Shown here: piece by piece, positions 16,911 to 28,354 of the stretch
Numbering within the stretch: the stretch's first letter is position 1
Layout: every line of letters starts with the position of its first letter
Origin: Catellatospora citrea
Lineage (GTDB): Bacteria; Actinomycetota; Actinomycetes; Mycobacteriales; Micromonosporaceae
Direction of reading: 5' to 3'
Assembly (NCBI RefSeq): GCF_003610235.1
Contig: NZ_RAPR01000001.1
Location: forward strand, 7,502,001 to 7,566,000
Length of the DNA stretch: 64,000 bases
Made by a program: the position numbers and the translations under genes
Notes under the pieces: generated by a model
The model's input: the letters and a program-made list of their open reading frames with translations, nothing else
Told to the model about the DNA's origin: nothing
Database searches by the model: none

Positions 16911-18022
16911 TGAGTGGTCTCGCATCCCGGCTCTACAGCGGTGACGCAGGGTTCCAGATCGTCGGCAAGCGCAAGCTGTGGTTCGGCGTCGCCGGCGGCA
17001 TGCTGCTGATCGCGATCCTGGCCATGTCCATCATCGGCTTCAAGCCCGGCATCGAGTTCGAGGGCGGCAACGAGTTCACGGTGCCGGTCTCGGCGGGCTC
17101 GTCCGTCGAGGTCGAGAAGGCCATCGACGACGCGATCAAGTCGGTCGACGCCGAGGCGTCGTTGGTCCCCGTGCAGAAGGTCGGCGACGCTGCGTACACG
17201 GTGCGCAGCTCGTCGCTGACCAACGAGCAGACCGAGGCGGTCAAGGAGAAGATCGTCACGACGCTGAAGCTCAACGTCGACGACGTCAGCGGCAACCGGG
17301 TCAGCCAGGCCTGGGGCGCGCAGGTCACCGAGCAGGCGCTGATCGGCCTGGCGCTGTTCGTCCTGGTCGTCAGCATCTACCTGGTGATCCGCTTCGAGTG
17401 GCAGATGGCCGCGGCCGCGGTCGCCTCCCTCGTGTTCGACCTGGTCGCCACAGCCGCGGTGTACTCCCTGGTCGGCTTCGAGGTCACCCCGTCGACGGTG
17501 ATCGGCTTCCTGACGATCCTGGGCTTCGCGCTCTACGACGTCGTGGTCGTGTTCGACAAGGTGCAGGAGAACACCCGCGGCATCACGGGCAGCAGCACCC
17601 AGACGTACGCCGAGGCGGCCAACCTGGCGCTGAACCAGACCTTCATGCGGTCCATCAACACCGCGCTGGTGGCGCTGCTGCCGGTCGGCGGTCTGCTGTT
17701 CATCGGCGCGGGCCTGCTCGGCGCGGGCACGCTGAAGGACCTGGGCCTGGTGCTGTTCATCGGTATGGGCACCGCGGTCTACTCGTCGCTGTTCTTCGCC
17801 ACGCCGGTGCTGGTGTGGCTGAAGGAGAAGGACCCGAAGATCGCCAACCACACCGCGCGGGTGCTGGCGCGCCGCGCCGCTCCGGCCAAGTCCCCGGCGG
17901 GCGACCTGCCGGCGCAGGTCGGCGCGGGTGCGGGCAGTGCGGCTCCGAAGGCGGGCGCCAAGCCCACCGTCGGCGCCAAGGCGGGGCGTCCCGCGGGCCG
18001 TCCCGCAGGCAAGCGTCGCTGA
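16910..18022 (+). CDS. secF: protein-export membrane protein SecF
   Basis: This 370-aa partner of SecD starts at ATG 16910, overlapping the secD stop by one base (TGATG). It has an N-terminal helix, motif GIEFEGGNEF, an extracytoplasmic P4 domain, then five helices with GFLTILGFALYDVVVVFDKV and ENTRG, typical of SecF. The last 50 residues are a Pro/Ala/Lys/Arg-rich cytosolic tail, probably disordered and positively charged. It is followed by a strong terminator. Confidence 0.95.
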   Translation: MSGLASRLYSGDAGFQIVGKRKLWFGVAGGMLLIAILAMSIIGFKPGIEFEGGNEFTVPVSAGSSVEVEKAIDDAIKSVDAEASLVPVQKVGDAAYTVRSSSLTNEQTEAVKEKIVTTLKLNVDDVSGNRVSQAWGAQVTEQALIGLALFVLVVSIYLVIRFEWQMAAAAVASLVFDLVATAAVYSLVGFEVTPSTVIGFLTILGFALYDVVVVFDKVQENTRGITGSSTQTYAEAANLALNQTFMRSINTALVALLPVGGLLFIGAGLLGAGTLKDLGLVLFIGMGTAVYSSLFFATPVLVWLKEKDPKIANHTARVLARRAAPAKSPAGDLPAQVGAGAGSAAPKAGAKPTVGAKAGRPAGRPAGKRR

Positions 18023-18039
18023 TCCGATAACACGATCGC

Positions 18040-18068
18040 AGGCCCGGTCTCCCACGGAGACCGGGCCT
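18040..18068 (+). terminator. Rho-independent-type terminator after secF
   Basis: AGGCCCGGTCTCC and GGAGACCGGGCCT form a perfect 13-bp stem with a 3-base loop, 17 bases after the secF stop, followed by TCGTCGTGT. It ends the ruv-sec transcript. Confidence 0.85.
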
Positions 18069-18078
18069 CGTCGTGTCC

Positions 18079-18140
18079 GTCGATCATGAACTTATGGCAC
18101 GGTTCGACGGCGTGTCACCGGCACAACCTCATGATCAACG
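18079..18140. repeat. imperfect long palindrome (GATCATGA arms), family E
   Basis: The left arm around CGATCATGAACTT and the right arm around CCTCATGATCAACG are inverted with several mismatches over about 23 bases each, with a loop of about 15 bases. It lies between secF and apt. Only one copy is present in the window; its build resembles the other intergenic palindromes. Confidence 0.5.
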
Positions 18141-18227
18141 GGGCTTTGCCGTGGGCGGCGACACAGTTCGCCGGTGGGACCGGCGGTGACGGTGTGGCGG
18201 CAGGGCCGGGCGTACTAGGGTGTGCCC

Positions 18228-18782
18228 GTGACCAACGATCTGATCCAGGGTGACAGCGGACCCGCCACCGCGGCGCTCGTCGCCGACATGGTCGTCGACG
18301 TGGCGGACTTCCCGAAGACGGGTGTCCTGTTCAAGGACCTGACCCCGCTGTTCGCCGACGGCAAGGCGTTCCGCGGCGTCATCGACGCGATCGTGGCGCA
18401 GTACGCCGGTGAGTTCGACGTGGTCGTGGGCGTGGAGGCGCGCGGTTTCGTGCTGGCCGCCGCGGTCGCGTACGCCGCCGGCACGGGCGTGGTGGCCGTG
18501 CGCAAGGCCGGCAAGCTGCCCCGGGTGGCCCACTCGGCCACGTACTCCCTGGAGTACGGCACGGCGACCCTGGAGATCAGCGAGGCCGCGTTCACGCCCG
18601 GCCAGCGGGTGCTGGTCGTCGACGACGTGCTGGCCACCGGTGGCACCGCCGACGCCACGCTGGACCTGGTGCAGCGGGCGGGCGGAATACTGGCCGGCTT
18701 CGTGGTGCTGATCGAACTGGGCTTCCTCGGCGGCCGCGAGCGCCTGGGCGACCGCCCGGTGCACGCCCTGCTGCGCATCTAG
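18228..18782 (+). CDS. apt: adenine phosphoribosyltransferase
   Basis: The enzyme salvages adenine with PRPP to AMP. This 184-aa cytosolic protein has FPKTGVLFKDLTPLFAD (type-specific N-terminal block), VVGVEARGFVLAAAVAYA and the PRPP-binding VLVVDDVLATGGTADATL. GTG 18228 or GTG 18222 could start it. Neither has a good ribosome-binding site, and TACTAG at about 18212-18217 looks like a -10 element, so the mRNA may be leaderless. Position between secF and rel is the standard actinobacterial order. Confidence 0.93.
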   Translation: MTNDLIQGDSGPATAALVADMVVDVADFPKTGVLFKDLTPLFADGKAFRGVIDAIVAQYAGEFDVVVGVEARGFVLAAAVAYAAGTGVVAVRKAGKLPRVAHSATYSLEYGTATLEISEAAFTPGQRVLVVDDVLATGGTADATLDLVQRAGGILAGFVVLIELGFLGGRERLGDRPVHALLRI

Positions 18783-18978
18783 CGCCCCACCCACACCACC
18801 GTCCGGGGCGCGCAAGGGGCGTCCGGTCGCACCGCGTCCACCACCCGCCCGGGTGACGGACGCCACGAGTGCCCTCCCCGGCTGCTGCCGGCAGCGGTAC
18901 GCACCTGTCGGCAAATCGGCCGGCGAGCCCGAACACAGGTAGCATGGGCTATCCGAACCTCACTCGAAGGAGCGGCCG

Positions 18979-21483
<2,505 letters not shown>

Positions 21484-21499
21484 CCGCCCCAGCCTGCCG

Positions 21500-21558
21500 C
21501 AACTCTTAAAGACTCGCGCCCTCATCGACATGATGAGGGCGCGAGTCTTTAAGAGTTG
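21500..21558. repeat. 59-bp palindrome, family A, copy 2
   Basis: Perfect 27-bp arms enclose a 5-base loop. The outer 15 bases CAACTCTTAAAGACT are identical to copy 1 at 5630-5688, and the inner 12 bases of the arm differ from copy 1 yet remain fully complementary. It lies between the convergent rel and cyclophilin genes. Confidence 0.88.
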
Positions 21559-21594
21559 TCCTTGGAGGCCTGGGGCCTGGGGCCCGGGGCCTGG

Positions 21595-22410
21595 TTAGGG
21601 CGCGGGGGTGACGGTGAGGGTGGTGATGGTGACGGGCGACTTGGGGGTTCCGTCGGTCGCGGCCTGGCCCGCGGGGTCGACCGCGCCCTGCCTGCCGATC
21701 TCCTGCACCCCGTCCAGACCCGAGGTCACGGTGCCGAGCACCGTGTATTCGGGAGCGATCGGGGTCGGGCCCCAGACGATGAAGAACTGGCTGCCGGTGG
21801 TGGCCGGGTCCTGCGTCTTGGCCATGGCGATCGTGCCGACGGGGTAGGGGTCGGCACCCGTGGGCAGGTTCTCCTCGGCGAACCGGTACGACGGCCCGCC
21901 CATGCCGGTGCTGGACGGGTCACCGCACTGCAGCACACTGATGCCCTCAGTGGTCAGGCGGTGGCACTTCGTTCCGTCGAAGAAGTTCCGACCCGCCAGG
22001 TAGGTGATGCTGGCCGCCGCGCACGGCGCCTTGGCGGTCTCGACCCGCACCTTGACCACACCGCGGTTGGTGGTCATGGTGAGCTGCTGGGTGCCGGTCG
22101 TCGGCACGGTCGTCGGCGGGTTGCCCACGTTCTTGATGTTCGGGTTCGACGCCTCGTCGGTCGGCAGCCAGCGGCAGGCGCCACCCGTCGGGGCACTTGC
22201 GGCGGCGGTCGGCTCGGTCCCGGGCGCGGCACCGGGGACGGCCTCGTCGCGCAGCCGCTGCACCAGCACGACGGCGGCGACGACCGCGCAGATCAGCACC
22301 ACCACGATGGCGGTGACCACGCCCGCGATCAGGCAACCGCTGGTGCCGCGGCGCTGCGCCGCGGGAGCTTGGTGCGAACTGCTGTCGGGCGTCCAGGGGG
22401 GAGTGGCCAC
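21595..22410 (-). CDS. membrane-anchored cyclophilin-type peptidyl-prolyl isomerase (1 of 3)
   Basis: In this 271-aa protein a short cytosolic Pro/Ser-rich N-terminus and one membrane helix (about residues 26-50, LIAGVVTAIVVVLICAVVA) precede an extracytoplasmic cyclophilin domain. The catalytic Arg is present in KCHRLTTEG (equivalent of Arg55 of CypA), and GSQFFIVWG keeps the Gln/Phe pocket. Cys pairs (CRW, PCAAAS, KCH, LQCGDP) suggest disulfides outside the cell. It probably speeds folding of exported proteins. It is the last gene of a three-cyclophilin run on this strand. Confidence 0.9.
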   Translation of the reverse strand: MATPPWTPDSSSHQAPAAQRRGTSGCLIAGVVTAIVVVLICAVVAAVVLVQRLRDEAVPGAAPGTEPTAAASAPTGGACRWLPTDEASNPNIKNVGNPPTTVPTTGTQQLTMTTNRGVVKVRVETAKAPCAAASITYLAGRNFFDGTKCHRLTTEGISVLQCGDPSSTGMGGPSYRFAEENLPTGADPYPVGTIAMAKTQDPATTGSQFFIVWGPTPIAPEYTVLGTVTSGLDGVQEIGRQGAVDPAGQAATDGTPKSPVTITTLTVTPAP

Positions 22411-22510
22411 AGATCTCCTGTCACAGGGGGAACCGCAGCGTAGCGCCTTCCGGCGTCCCGTGCATCGGCGGTGAGACCGGCAGCGTGCACAGCCGGCGGA
22501 TGCCGGGACG

Positions 22511-22546
22511 CGAAGAGGGCGGGGCCGTCAGGCCCCGCCCTCTTCG
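22511..22546 (-). terminator. terminator after cyclophilin 2
   Basis: CGAAGAGGGCGGGGCC and its complement form a perfect 16-bp stem with loop GTCA, just past the stop of the gene at 22566 and before the next cyclophilin gene downstream. It separates the two transcripts. Confidence 0.85.
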
Positions 22547-22565
22547 ACTGCTGCCGTACCGTCGA

Positions 22566-23381
22566 TCAGCTCTCGGCGGGGGTCATCTTCACCGAGGTGA
22601 TGGTGATCGGGGTCTTCGGCGCGCCGTCGCCGATGGCCTTGCCGCCCTTGTCGACCGCGCCCGCGGCGCCGATCTTCTCGACGATGTCCAGGCCCTTGGT
22701 GATGGTGCCCAGCACGGTGTACTTCGACTCCAGCGGCGAGGGGCCGTAGACCAGGAAGAACTGGCTGCCGCTGCTGCCGGGCTGGCCGGTGTTGGCGATG
22801 GCGACCGTGCCGGCCGGGTACGCGGTGGCCTGGTCGGTCACGTTGGGCAGGTTCTCCTCGGCGAACTTGTACGACGGGCCGCCCATGCCGGTGCCCGACG
22901 GGTCGCCGCACTGCAGCACCTTGATGCCCTCGGTGGTGAGCCGGTGGCACTTGGTGTTGTCGAAGAAGTTCTTGCCCGCCAGGTAGGTGAAGCTGGCCGC
23001 GGTGCACGGCGCCTTGGCCGTGTTCACGGCGATCTCGACCACGCCGGCGCTGGTGGTGATCGTCATGGTCTGCTTGCCCTTGGCGCTCACCTCGGTCGGC
23101 GGCGTGCCGACGTCCTTGAGGTTGGGGTTGCCCGCGGCGTCGGGCGTCCAGGTGCAGACCTGGCCGTCCGGCAGCGGGGCGGCGGTGGCGGGCGTCTCGT
23201 CCTTGCCGCCGACGACGTTCATCAGCCAGATCGTGCCGCCGATGACGAGCAGCAGGGCCACCGCCGCACCGATCACGGCGTTGCGCTGCTTGCGCTTGCG
23301 GGCCTCTTCCAGCCGCTCGCCCATCTGGCGCTCGAGCCGCGCGCGGGCCGCCGCGCGCTGGCGCTGGATCGTGGAACTCAC
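22566..23381 (-). CDS. membrane-anchored cyclophilin-type peptidyl-prolyl isomerase (2 of 3)
   Basis: This 271-aa protein starts at GTG 23381 with AGGAGGA upstream. A basic, helical N-terminal segment (RQRAAARARLERQMGERLEEARKRK, described here only as residues 5-32) precedes a membrane helix (about 33-55). The outer cyclophilin domain carries KCHRLTTEGIKVLQCGDPSG with the catalytic Arg, and GSQFFLVYGPSPLESKYTV. It is closest to cyclophilin 1 across the domain. Its position in the rel-hisS interval is conserved in actinobacteria. Confidence 0.9.
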   Translation of the reverse strand: MSSTIQRQRAAARARLERQMGERLEEARKRKQRNAVIGAAVALLLVIGGTIWLMNVVGGKDETPATAAPLPDGQVCTWTPDAAGNPNLKDVGTPPTEVSAKGKQTMTITTSAGVVEIAVNTAKAPCTAASFTYLAGKNFFDNTKCHRLTTEGIKVLQCGDPSGTGMGGPSYKFAEENLPNVTDQATAYPAGTVAIANTGQPGSSGSQFFLVYGPSPLESKYTVLGTITKGLDIVEKIGAAGAVDKGGKAIGDGAPKTPITITSVKMTPAES

Positions 23382-23407
23382 GGGTCTGTCCTCCTGCTAA
23401 CTACTGA

Positions 23408-24352
23408 TCAACTGGCGGTCGAGGCCGACGGCTTCGGGGTGGTGGCCGCGCCGGACGGGGCCGGTGCGGTCGGGCTGGCCGGGGTGGACGGCGAAACCGG
23501 GGCGGTGGTGTCGACCACCGTCAGCGTCTTGACCACGACGTCCTGCTTGGGCTTGGTGTCCTCGCCCGCCTCGTTCGCGGTGGTGCCGGCCTGGGCGATC
23601 TTCTTGATGACGTCGAGGCCGGAGGTCAGCTTGCCGACGATCGAGTACGCGGTCTCGGTCGTCGAGTCCTGGTAGAAGATCACGAACTGGCTGCCGTTGA
23701 CGTTCGGCGTCATGGCGACCGTGCCGGCCGGGTAGCGGACCGCCGCCGGCGCGCTCGGGCTCGGGGTCGCCCCGGCCGCCGCGCTGGTGGTGGTCGACGG
23801 CGCCGCGCTCGGCTCCTCTGCCGCGGCCGGCGGGTTCTCCGTCCACCAGGAGTACGCCGCGCCGCCGTTGCCGGTGCCGGAGGGGTCACCGCAGGCCAGC
23901 GCGAAGTCGCCCTCGCCATGGGTCAGCTCGTGGCACTTGGTGTCGTTGTAGAACCCGCTGTCGGCCAGGTACTTCAGGCTGGCCGCGCCGCACGGGGCGG
24001 CGGTGCGGTCGAGCTCGGCGACGACGTTGCCACTGTTGAAGGCGACCGTCATCGCGGACGTGCCCGAGGTCGGCATGCCGCTGGTCGCCGGCTTGCCCGC
24101 GTCCTTGAGGGACGGGTTGCCCGCCACGTCCAGCGGGTTCCAGGCGCAGGTCTCGGCGACCGTGTCCGTCGGCTTGGCGTCGAAGGCGCCGAGGCTCCAC
24201 GCCCCGAGCACCCCGACGAGCACGATCGCGAACAGTCCGCCGAACACCGCCTTGAGCTGGCGCGAGCGGCGCTCCTGATCGGCCCGGCGAGCCATCTGCC
24301 GGTCGACCTTGGCGCGGGCCAGCTTGCGCTGTCGGGTATTGCTGGAAGCCAC
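23408..24352 (-). CDS. cyclophilin-like membrane protein with altered active site (3 of 3)
   Basis: This 314-aa protein starts at GTG 24352 with AGGAGGAG upstream. A basic N-terminus and a membrane helix (KAVFGGLFAIVLVGVLGAWS) precede a cyclophilin-like outer domain. The active-site block reads KCHELTHGEG, with Glu where cyclophilins have the catalytic Arg, and the pocket reads GSQFVIFYQ, where a Phe is lost. An Ala/Pro/Ser/Thr insert (about residues 180-210) interrupts the domain, and the C-terminus is a Pro/Ala/Ser tail. It may be a chaperone or binding protein rather than an isomerase. Confidence 0.82.
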   Translation of the reverse strand: MASSNTRQRKLARAKVDRQMARRADQERRSRQLKAVFGGLFAIVLVGVLGAWSLGAFDAKPTDTVAETCAWNPLDVAGNPSLKDAGKPATSGMPTSGTSAMTVAFNSGNVVAELDRTAAPCGAASLKYLADSGFYNDTKCHELTHGEGDFALACGDPSGTGNGGAAYSWWTENPPAAAEEPSAAPSTTTSAAAGATPSPSAPAAVRYPAGTVAMTPNVNGSQFVIFYQDSTTETAYSIVGKLTSGLDVIKKIAQAGTTANEAGEDTKPKQDVVVKTLTVVDTTAPVSPSTPASPTAPAPSGAATTPKPSASTAS

Positions 24353-24632
24353 CCGAGCTCCTCCTGTCACCATTTGACCGCAGCGAAGCATGTCCGCTGT
24401 GTCACCTTTATCACGTTAGGGGGTTGGTGTCGCATCACGCGCCGCGCCGGCCTCCGCCGGGCGTGGGCCGCGCCACACGTCCGAGCGAGTGTACGGGTAA
24501 ACGCTGAGAAACACGTATGCCTGTCCTCGTTCTGTGACGGATGATCGCGTTCCGGGGCGTCCGTGCCGTGGGCGGTCGATGCCCCTACTGGCACTAGGCT
24601 GGGCGCTGAAGTCTGCGGAGAGGGGTTTTGTC

Positions 24633-25328
24633 GTGCTTGTGGTGGGCTTTCCGGCACAGGCGTTCGGGACCAACTGTTATGTGGTCGCCAGCGCTCCCGG
24701 CGAGCAGTGCGTGGTGATCGACCCGGGCATCGGGATCATGGACCACCTCGACGAGGTCCTCGCCGAGCACCGGCTGCGGCCGGCCGCCGTCGTGCTCACC
24801 CACGGGCACCTGGACCACACCTTCTCCGTCACGCCGGTGTGCGGGGCCCGCGGCATCACCGCCTGGATCCACCCGGCCGACCGCGAGCTGCTGGCCGATC
24901 CGGCCAAGGCGCTGTCGGTCGACCTGAGTGCCATGTTCGGCGGACGGCTGCCCTACGCCGAGCCGGACGACGTCGCCGAGCTGACCGACGGCGCCGTGCT
25001 GAGCCTCGCCGGGCTGGAGATCACCGTGGACCATGCGCCGGGCCATACCGGCGGGTCGGTGATGTTCCGGATGCCGGGCCAGGAGGGCGAGCCGCTCTGC
25101 TTCACCGGCGACGTGCTCTTCCGGGACGGCATCGGCCGCACCGACCTGCCGGGCGGCAGCATGGCGCGCATGACCGAGAGCCTGCGCGACAAGGTGCTGA
25201 CCCTGGCCGACGAGACCGTGGTGCTCCCCGGTCACGGGCCGTCGACGACCATCGGCCGCGAGCGCGCGCGCAACCCGTTCCTGCGCGACCTGCTGACCGT
25301 CGGCGACGCGCCCCGCCGGGGCTTCTGA
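24633..25328 (+). CDS. MBL-fold metallo-hydrolase (glyoxalase II-like)
   Basis: This 231-aa cytosolic enzyme has the zinc-binding THGHLDH (56-62), a further His in DHAPGHTGGSV, the Asp of FTGDVLF and the His of LPGHGP, so both metal sites are complete. The family covers hydroxyacylglutathione-hydrolase-like thioesterases. Actinomycetes lack glutathione, so a mycothiol conjugate or other thioester is a more likely substrate. GTG 24633 follows GGAGAGGGG. It is 30 bases from hisS and probably co-transcribed, a conserved pairing in actinobacteria. Confidence 0.88.
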   Translation: MLVVGFPAQAFGTNCYVVASAPGEQCVVIDPGIGIMDHLDEVLAEHRLRPAAVVLTHGHLDHTFSVTPVCGARGITAWIHPADRELLADPAKALSVDLSAMFGGRLPYAEPDDVAELTDGAVLSLAGLEITVDHAPGHTGGSVMFRMPGQEGEPLCFTGDVLFRDGIGRTDLPGGSMARMTESLRDKVLTLADETVVLPGHGPSTTIGRERARNPFLRDLLTVGDAPRRGF

Positions 25329-25358
25329 CTCAGACTTTTCCCTGGGAGTGACCTTTTC

Positions 25359-26693
25359 ATGAGCAAACCCACGCCGCTGTCCGGCTTCCCCGAGTGGCTG
25401 CCCGCGCAGCGCATCATCGAGCAGCGCTTTCTGGACCACATCCGCCGCACCTTCGAGCTGTACGGTTTCGCGTCACTGGAGACGCGCGCCGTCGAGCCGC
25501 TCGACCAGCTGCTGCGCAAGGGCGAGACCTCCAAGGAGGTGTACGTGCTGCGCCGGCTGCAGGCCGAGGGCGAGGACACCTCCGACGCGAGCCTCGGCCT
25601 GCACTTCGACCTGACCGTGCCGTTCGCGCGCTTCGTGCTGGAGAACGCCGGCAAGCTGCACTTCCCGTTCCGCCGCTACCAGATCCAGAAGGCGTGGCGC
25701 GGCGAGCGGCCGCAGGTGGGCCGCTACCGCGAGTTCGTGCAGGCCGACATCGACATCGTGGACCGGGACACGCTGCCCGCGCACTACGAGGCCGAGCTGC
25801 CGCTGGTGATCGGCGACGCGCTGGCCGGGCTGCCCATCCCCAAGCCGACCGTCATGGTCAACAACCGCAAGGTGCTGCAGGGCTTCTACCAGGGGCTGGA
25901 CCTGGTGGACCCGGAGGCCGTGATGCGGGTGGTGGACAAGCTCGACAAGATCGGCCCGGCCGGGGTGACCGCGGAGCTGGCCCCGCTGGGGGTCACCGAG
26001 TCGCAGGCCAAGCTGGTGCTGGCGCTGGCGGAGATCTCCTCGCCCGACGCGTCGTTCGTCGACGAGGTGCGCCAGCTCGGCGTGCGCGATCCGCTGCTGG
26101 ACGAGGGCCTGGCCGAGCTGGCCGCGGTCGTCGAGGCGGCCGGGGCGCACTCGCCGGGCCTGTGCCGGGCCGAGCTGAAGATCGCGCGCGGGCTGGACTA
26201 CTACACCGGCACGGTCTACGAGACGCAGCTGGCGGGCCTGGAGCGTTACGGCTCGGTCTGCTCCGGCGGGCGCTACGACAACCTGGCCAGCTCCGGCAAC
26301 GACCGGTTCCCGGGCGTCGGGCTGTCCATCGGGGTGAGCCGCCTGCTGGGGGTGCTGTTCGGCGAGAACGCGCTGTCGGCCAGCCGCTCGGTGCCGACCG
26401 CGGTGCTGATCGCGGTGTCGGCCGAGGAGGATCGCCGCGCGTGCGACCGGATCGCGGCGCAGCTGCGGGCGCGGGGCATCGCGACGGAGGTCTCGCCGAG
26501 CGCGGCCAAGTTCGGCAAGCAGATCAAGTTCGCCGACCGGCGGGGCATCCCGTACGTCTGGTTCCCCGGCGCCGAGGACGCCGCGGACACGGTGAAGGAC
26601 ATCCGTTCGGGCGAACAGGTCGAGGCGTCGGCCGGAAACTGGACACCTCCGGCGGTGGATCTCATCCCGGTGGTGGAGGGGACTTTTAATTAG
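25359..26693 (+). CDS. hisS: histidyl-tRNA synthetase
   Basis: This 444-aa class II synthetase charges tRNA-His. Motif 1 region (FLDHIRRTFELYGF), motif 2 (FRRYQIQKAWRGERPQVGRYREF, residues about 107-129), the His-binding RGLDYYTGTVYE and motif 3 (GVGLSIGVSRLLGVLF) are seen, then the C-terminal anticodon-binding domain. Start ATG 25359 has GGGAG upstream. The gene is followed by an AT-rich patch (26686-26715) that probably holds the promoter of the next gene. Confidence 0.96.
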   Translation: MSKPTPLSGFPEWLPAQRIIEQRFLDHIRRTFELYGFASLETRAVEPLDQLLRKGETSKEVYVLRRLQAEGEDTSDASLGLHFDLTVPFARFVLENAGKLHFPFRRYQIQKAWRGERPQVGRYREFVQADIDIVDRDTLPAHYEAELPLVIGDALAGLPIPKPTVMVNNRKVLQGFYQGLDLVDPEAVMRVVDKLDKIGPAGVTAELAPLGVTESQAKLVLALAEISSPDASFVDEVRQLGVRDPLLDEGLAELAAVVEAAGAHSPGLCRAELKIARGLDYYTGTVYETQLAGLERYGSVCSGGRYDNLASSGNDRFPGVGLSIGVSRLLGVLFGENALSASRSVPTAVLIAVSAEEDRRACDRIAAQLRARGIATEVSPSAAKFGKQIKFADRRGIPYVWFPGAEDAADTVKDIRSGEQVEASAGNWTPPAVDLIPVVEGTFN

Positions 26694-26747
26694 GAAACTT
26701 AAGTAATAGTGTGTGGTCCTCGACTCTGAAACGGGGGCCGTACGCGC

Positions 26748-28310
26748 ATGACCACGACAGACCACCGCACGTCCCCGGCGCTGGGCACCACGACAGCGCC
26801 GGGACAGCGGCCCCACCTGCACGATCGTGGTCTGCTCCGGCTGGCCGACGCGGTGCTGCAGCCCGGCTTCGTCGGCACCACCCCGCCGGACTGGCTGCGC
26901 CGCCGCTTGGCCGACGGGCTGGGTGGCGTCGTGCTGTTCGCCCGCAACATCGTCGACCTGGACCAGGTCGCGGCGCTGAGCGCGGCGCTGGTGGCGGAGA
27001 ACCCCGACGTGATCATCGCCGTCGACGAGGAGTCCGGCGACGTCACCCGCCTCGACGTGGAGCACGGCAGCCGCCGGCCCGGCAACCACGCCCTCGGCGC
27101 GGTCGACGATCCGGCGCTGACCGAGGCCGTCGCCGCCGACATCGGCGCGCAGCTCGCCGCGGCCGGGATCACCCTGGACTACGCGCCCGCCGCGGACGTC
27201 AACAACAACCCCGCCAACCCGGTCATCGGCGTACGCTCCTTCGGCGGCGACCCCGACCTCGTGGCCCGGCACACCGCCGCCTGGATCCGGGGCCTGCAGT
27301 CCACCGGCGTCGCCGCCTGCGCCAAGCACTTCCCCGGCCACGGCGACACCGGCGTCGACTCCCACCACGGCCTGCCGGTCATCGAGGTCGACGCCGCCCG
27401 GCTCGGCCAGGTCGAGCTGCCGCCGTTCACCGCCGCGATCGACGCCGGCGTCCGCTCGATCATGACCGCGCACCTGCTGGTGCCCGCGCTGGACCCGGAG
27501 CGCCCGGCGACCATGAGCCGTTCGGTGCTCATCGACCTGCTGCGCGAGCAGCTCGGCTTCAAGGGCCTGGTGGTCACCGACGGCATCGAGATGGCCTCGG
27601 TCTCGCAGCGCTACGGCCTGGGCGGCGCGGCCGCGCTGGCCATCGCCGGCGGCGCGGACGCGATCTGCGTCGGCGGCGAGAGCTCTGACGAGGCCGTCGT
27701 AGAGCTGCTGCGCACCAGCATCGTCGACGCCGTCGTCAGCGGCGAACTGCCGGAGAGCCGGCTGGCCGAGGCGGCCTCCCGGGTCGCCGCGTTCGCCGCC
27801 GACAGCGCCGCCCAGCGGGGTGAGCGCGCCGCCGCCGCGGCCCGCTGGCACGCCGCGGACCGGCCCGAGATCGGCCTGGCCGCGGCCCGCCGCGCGCTGC
27901 GGGTCACCGGGGCCGGGACGCTGCCGCTGGCCGCGCCCGCGCACGTGGTCGAGTTCGGCGTCGCCATGAACCTCGCCATCGAGGCGCGTACGCCGTGGGG
28001 CGTCGGCGCGCCGCTGAAGGAGCTGCGCCCGGACACCACCGTGATCCGCCTTGACGAGCGGGCGACGGTCGCCGACGTGCTGGCCGGGGCCGACGGGCGC
28101 GTGCCGGTGCTGGTCTGCCGCGACCCGCACCGCCACCCGTGGCTGGCGCACCTGATCGAGGCCGTGGTGGCCGCCCGCCCGGAGACGGTCGTGGTCGAGA
28201 TGGGCGTGGCCGCGGGCGCGCCCGTGGGCGCGGTGCACCTGGCCACGTACGGCGCGGCCGCGGTCTGCGGCCAGGCCGCCGCCGAGGCCCTGGCCGGCTC
28301 CACCCGGTGA
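26748..28310 (+). CDS. glycoside hydrolase family 3, NagZ-like beta-N-acetylhexosaminidase
   Basis: In this 520-aa protein the GH3 N-terminal barrel holds KHFPGHGDT (193-201) followed by SHH (205-207), the Asp-His acid/base loop special to NagZ enzymes, and nucleophile Asp 278 in LVVTDGIEM. Such enzymes remove GlcNAc from muropeptides or chito-oligosaccharides. A second, less conserved domain (about 360-520) is present. There is no signal peptide, so it acts in the cytosol. The upstream AT-rich TTAGGAAACTTAAGTAA (26689-26705) may be an operator of a sugar-responsive regulator; this is a guess from its palindromic look. Confidence 0.88.
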   Translation: MTTTDHRTSPALGTTTAPGQRPHLHDRGLLRLADAVLQPGFVGTTPPDWLRRRLADGLGGVVLFARNIVDLDQVAALSAALVAENPDVIIAVDEESGDVTRLDVEHGSRRPGNHALGAVDDPALTEAVAADIGAQLAAAGITLDYAPAADVNNNPANPVIGVRSFGGDPDLVARHTAAWIRGLQSTGVAACAKHFPGHGDTGVDSHHGLPVIEVDAARLGQVELPPFTAAIDAGVRSIMTAHLLVPALDPERPATMSRSVLIDLLREQLGFKGLVVTDGIEMASVSQRYGLGGAAALAIAGGADAICVGGESSDEAVVELLRTSIVDAVVSGELPESRLAEAASRVAAFAADSAAQRGERAAAAARWHAADRPEIGLAAARRALRVTGAGTLPLAAPAHVVEFGVAMNLAIEARTPWGVGAPLKELRPDTTVIRLDERATVADVLAGADGRVPVLVCRDPHRHPWLAHLIEAVVAARPETVVVEMGVAAGAPVGAVHLATYGAAAVCGQAAAEALAGSTR

Positions 28311-28354
28311 GCCAGCTGGGCCGCCGCGGCCCGTTCGCCACACCCGCCTTTCTG

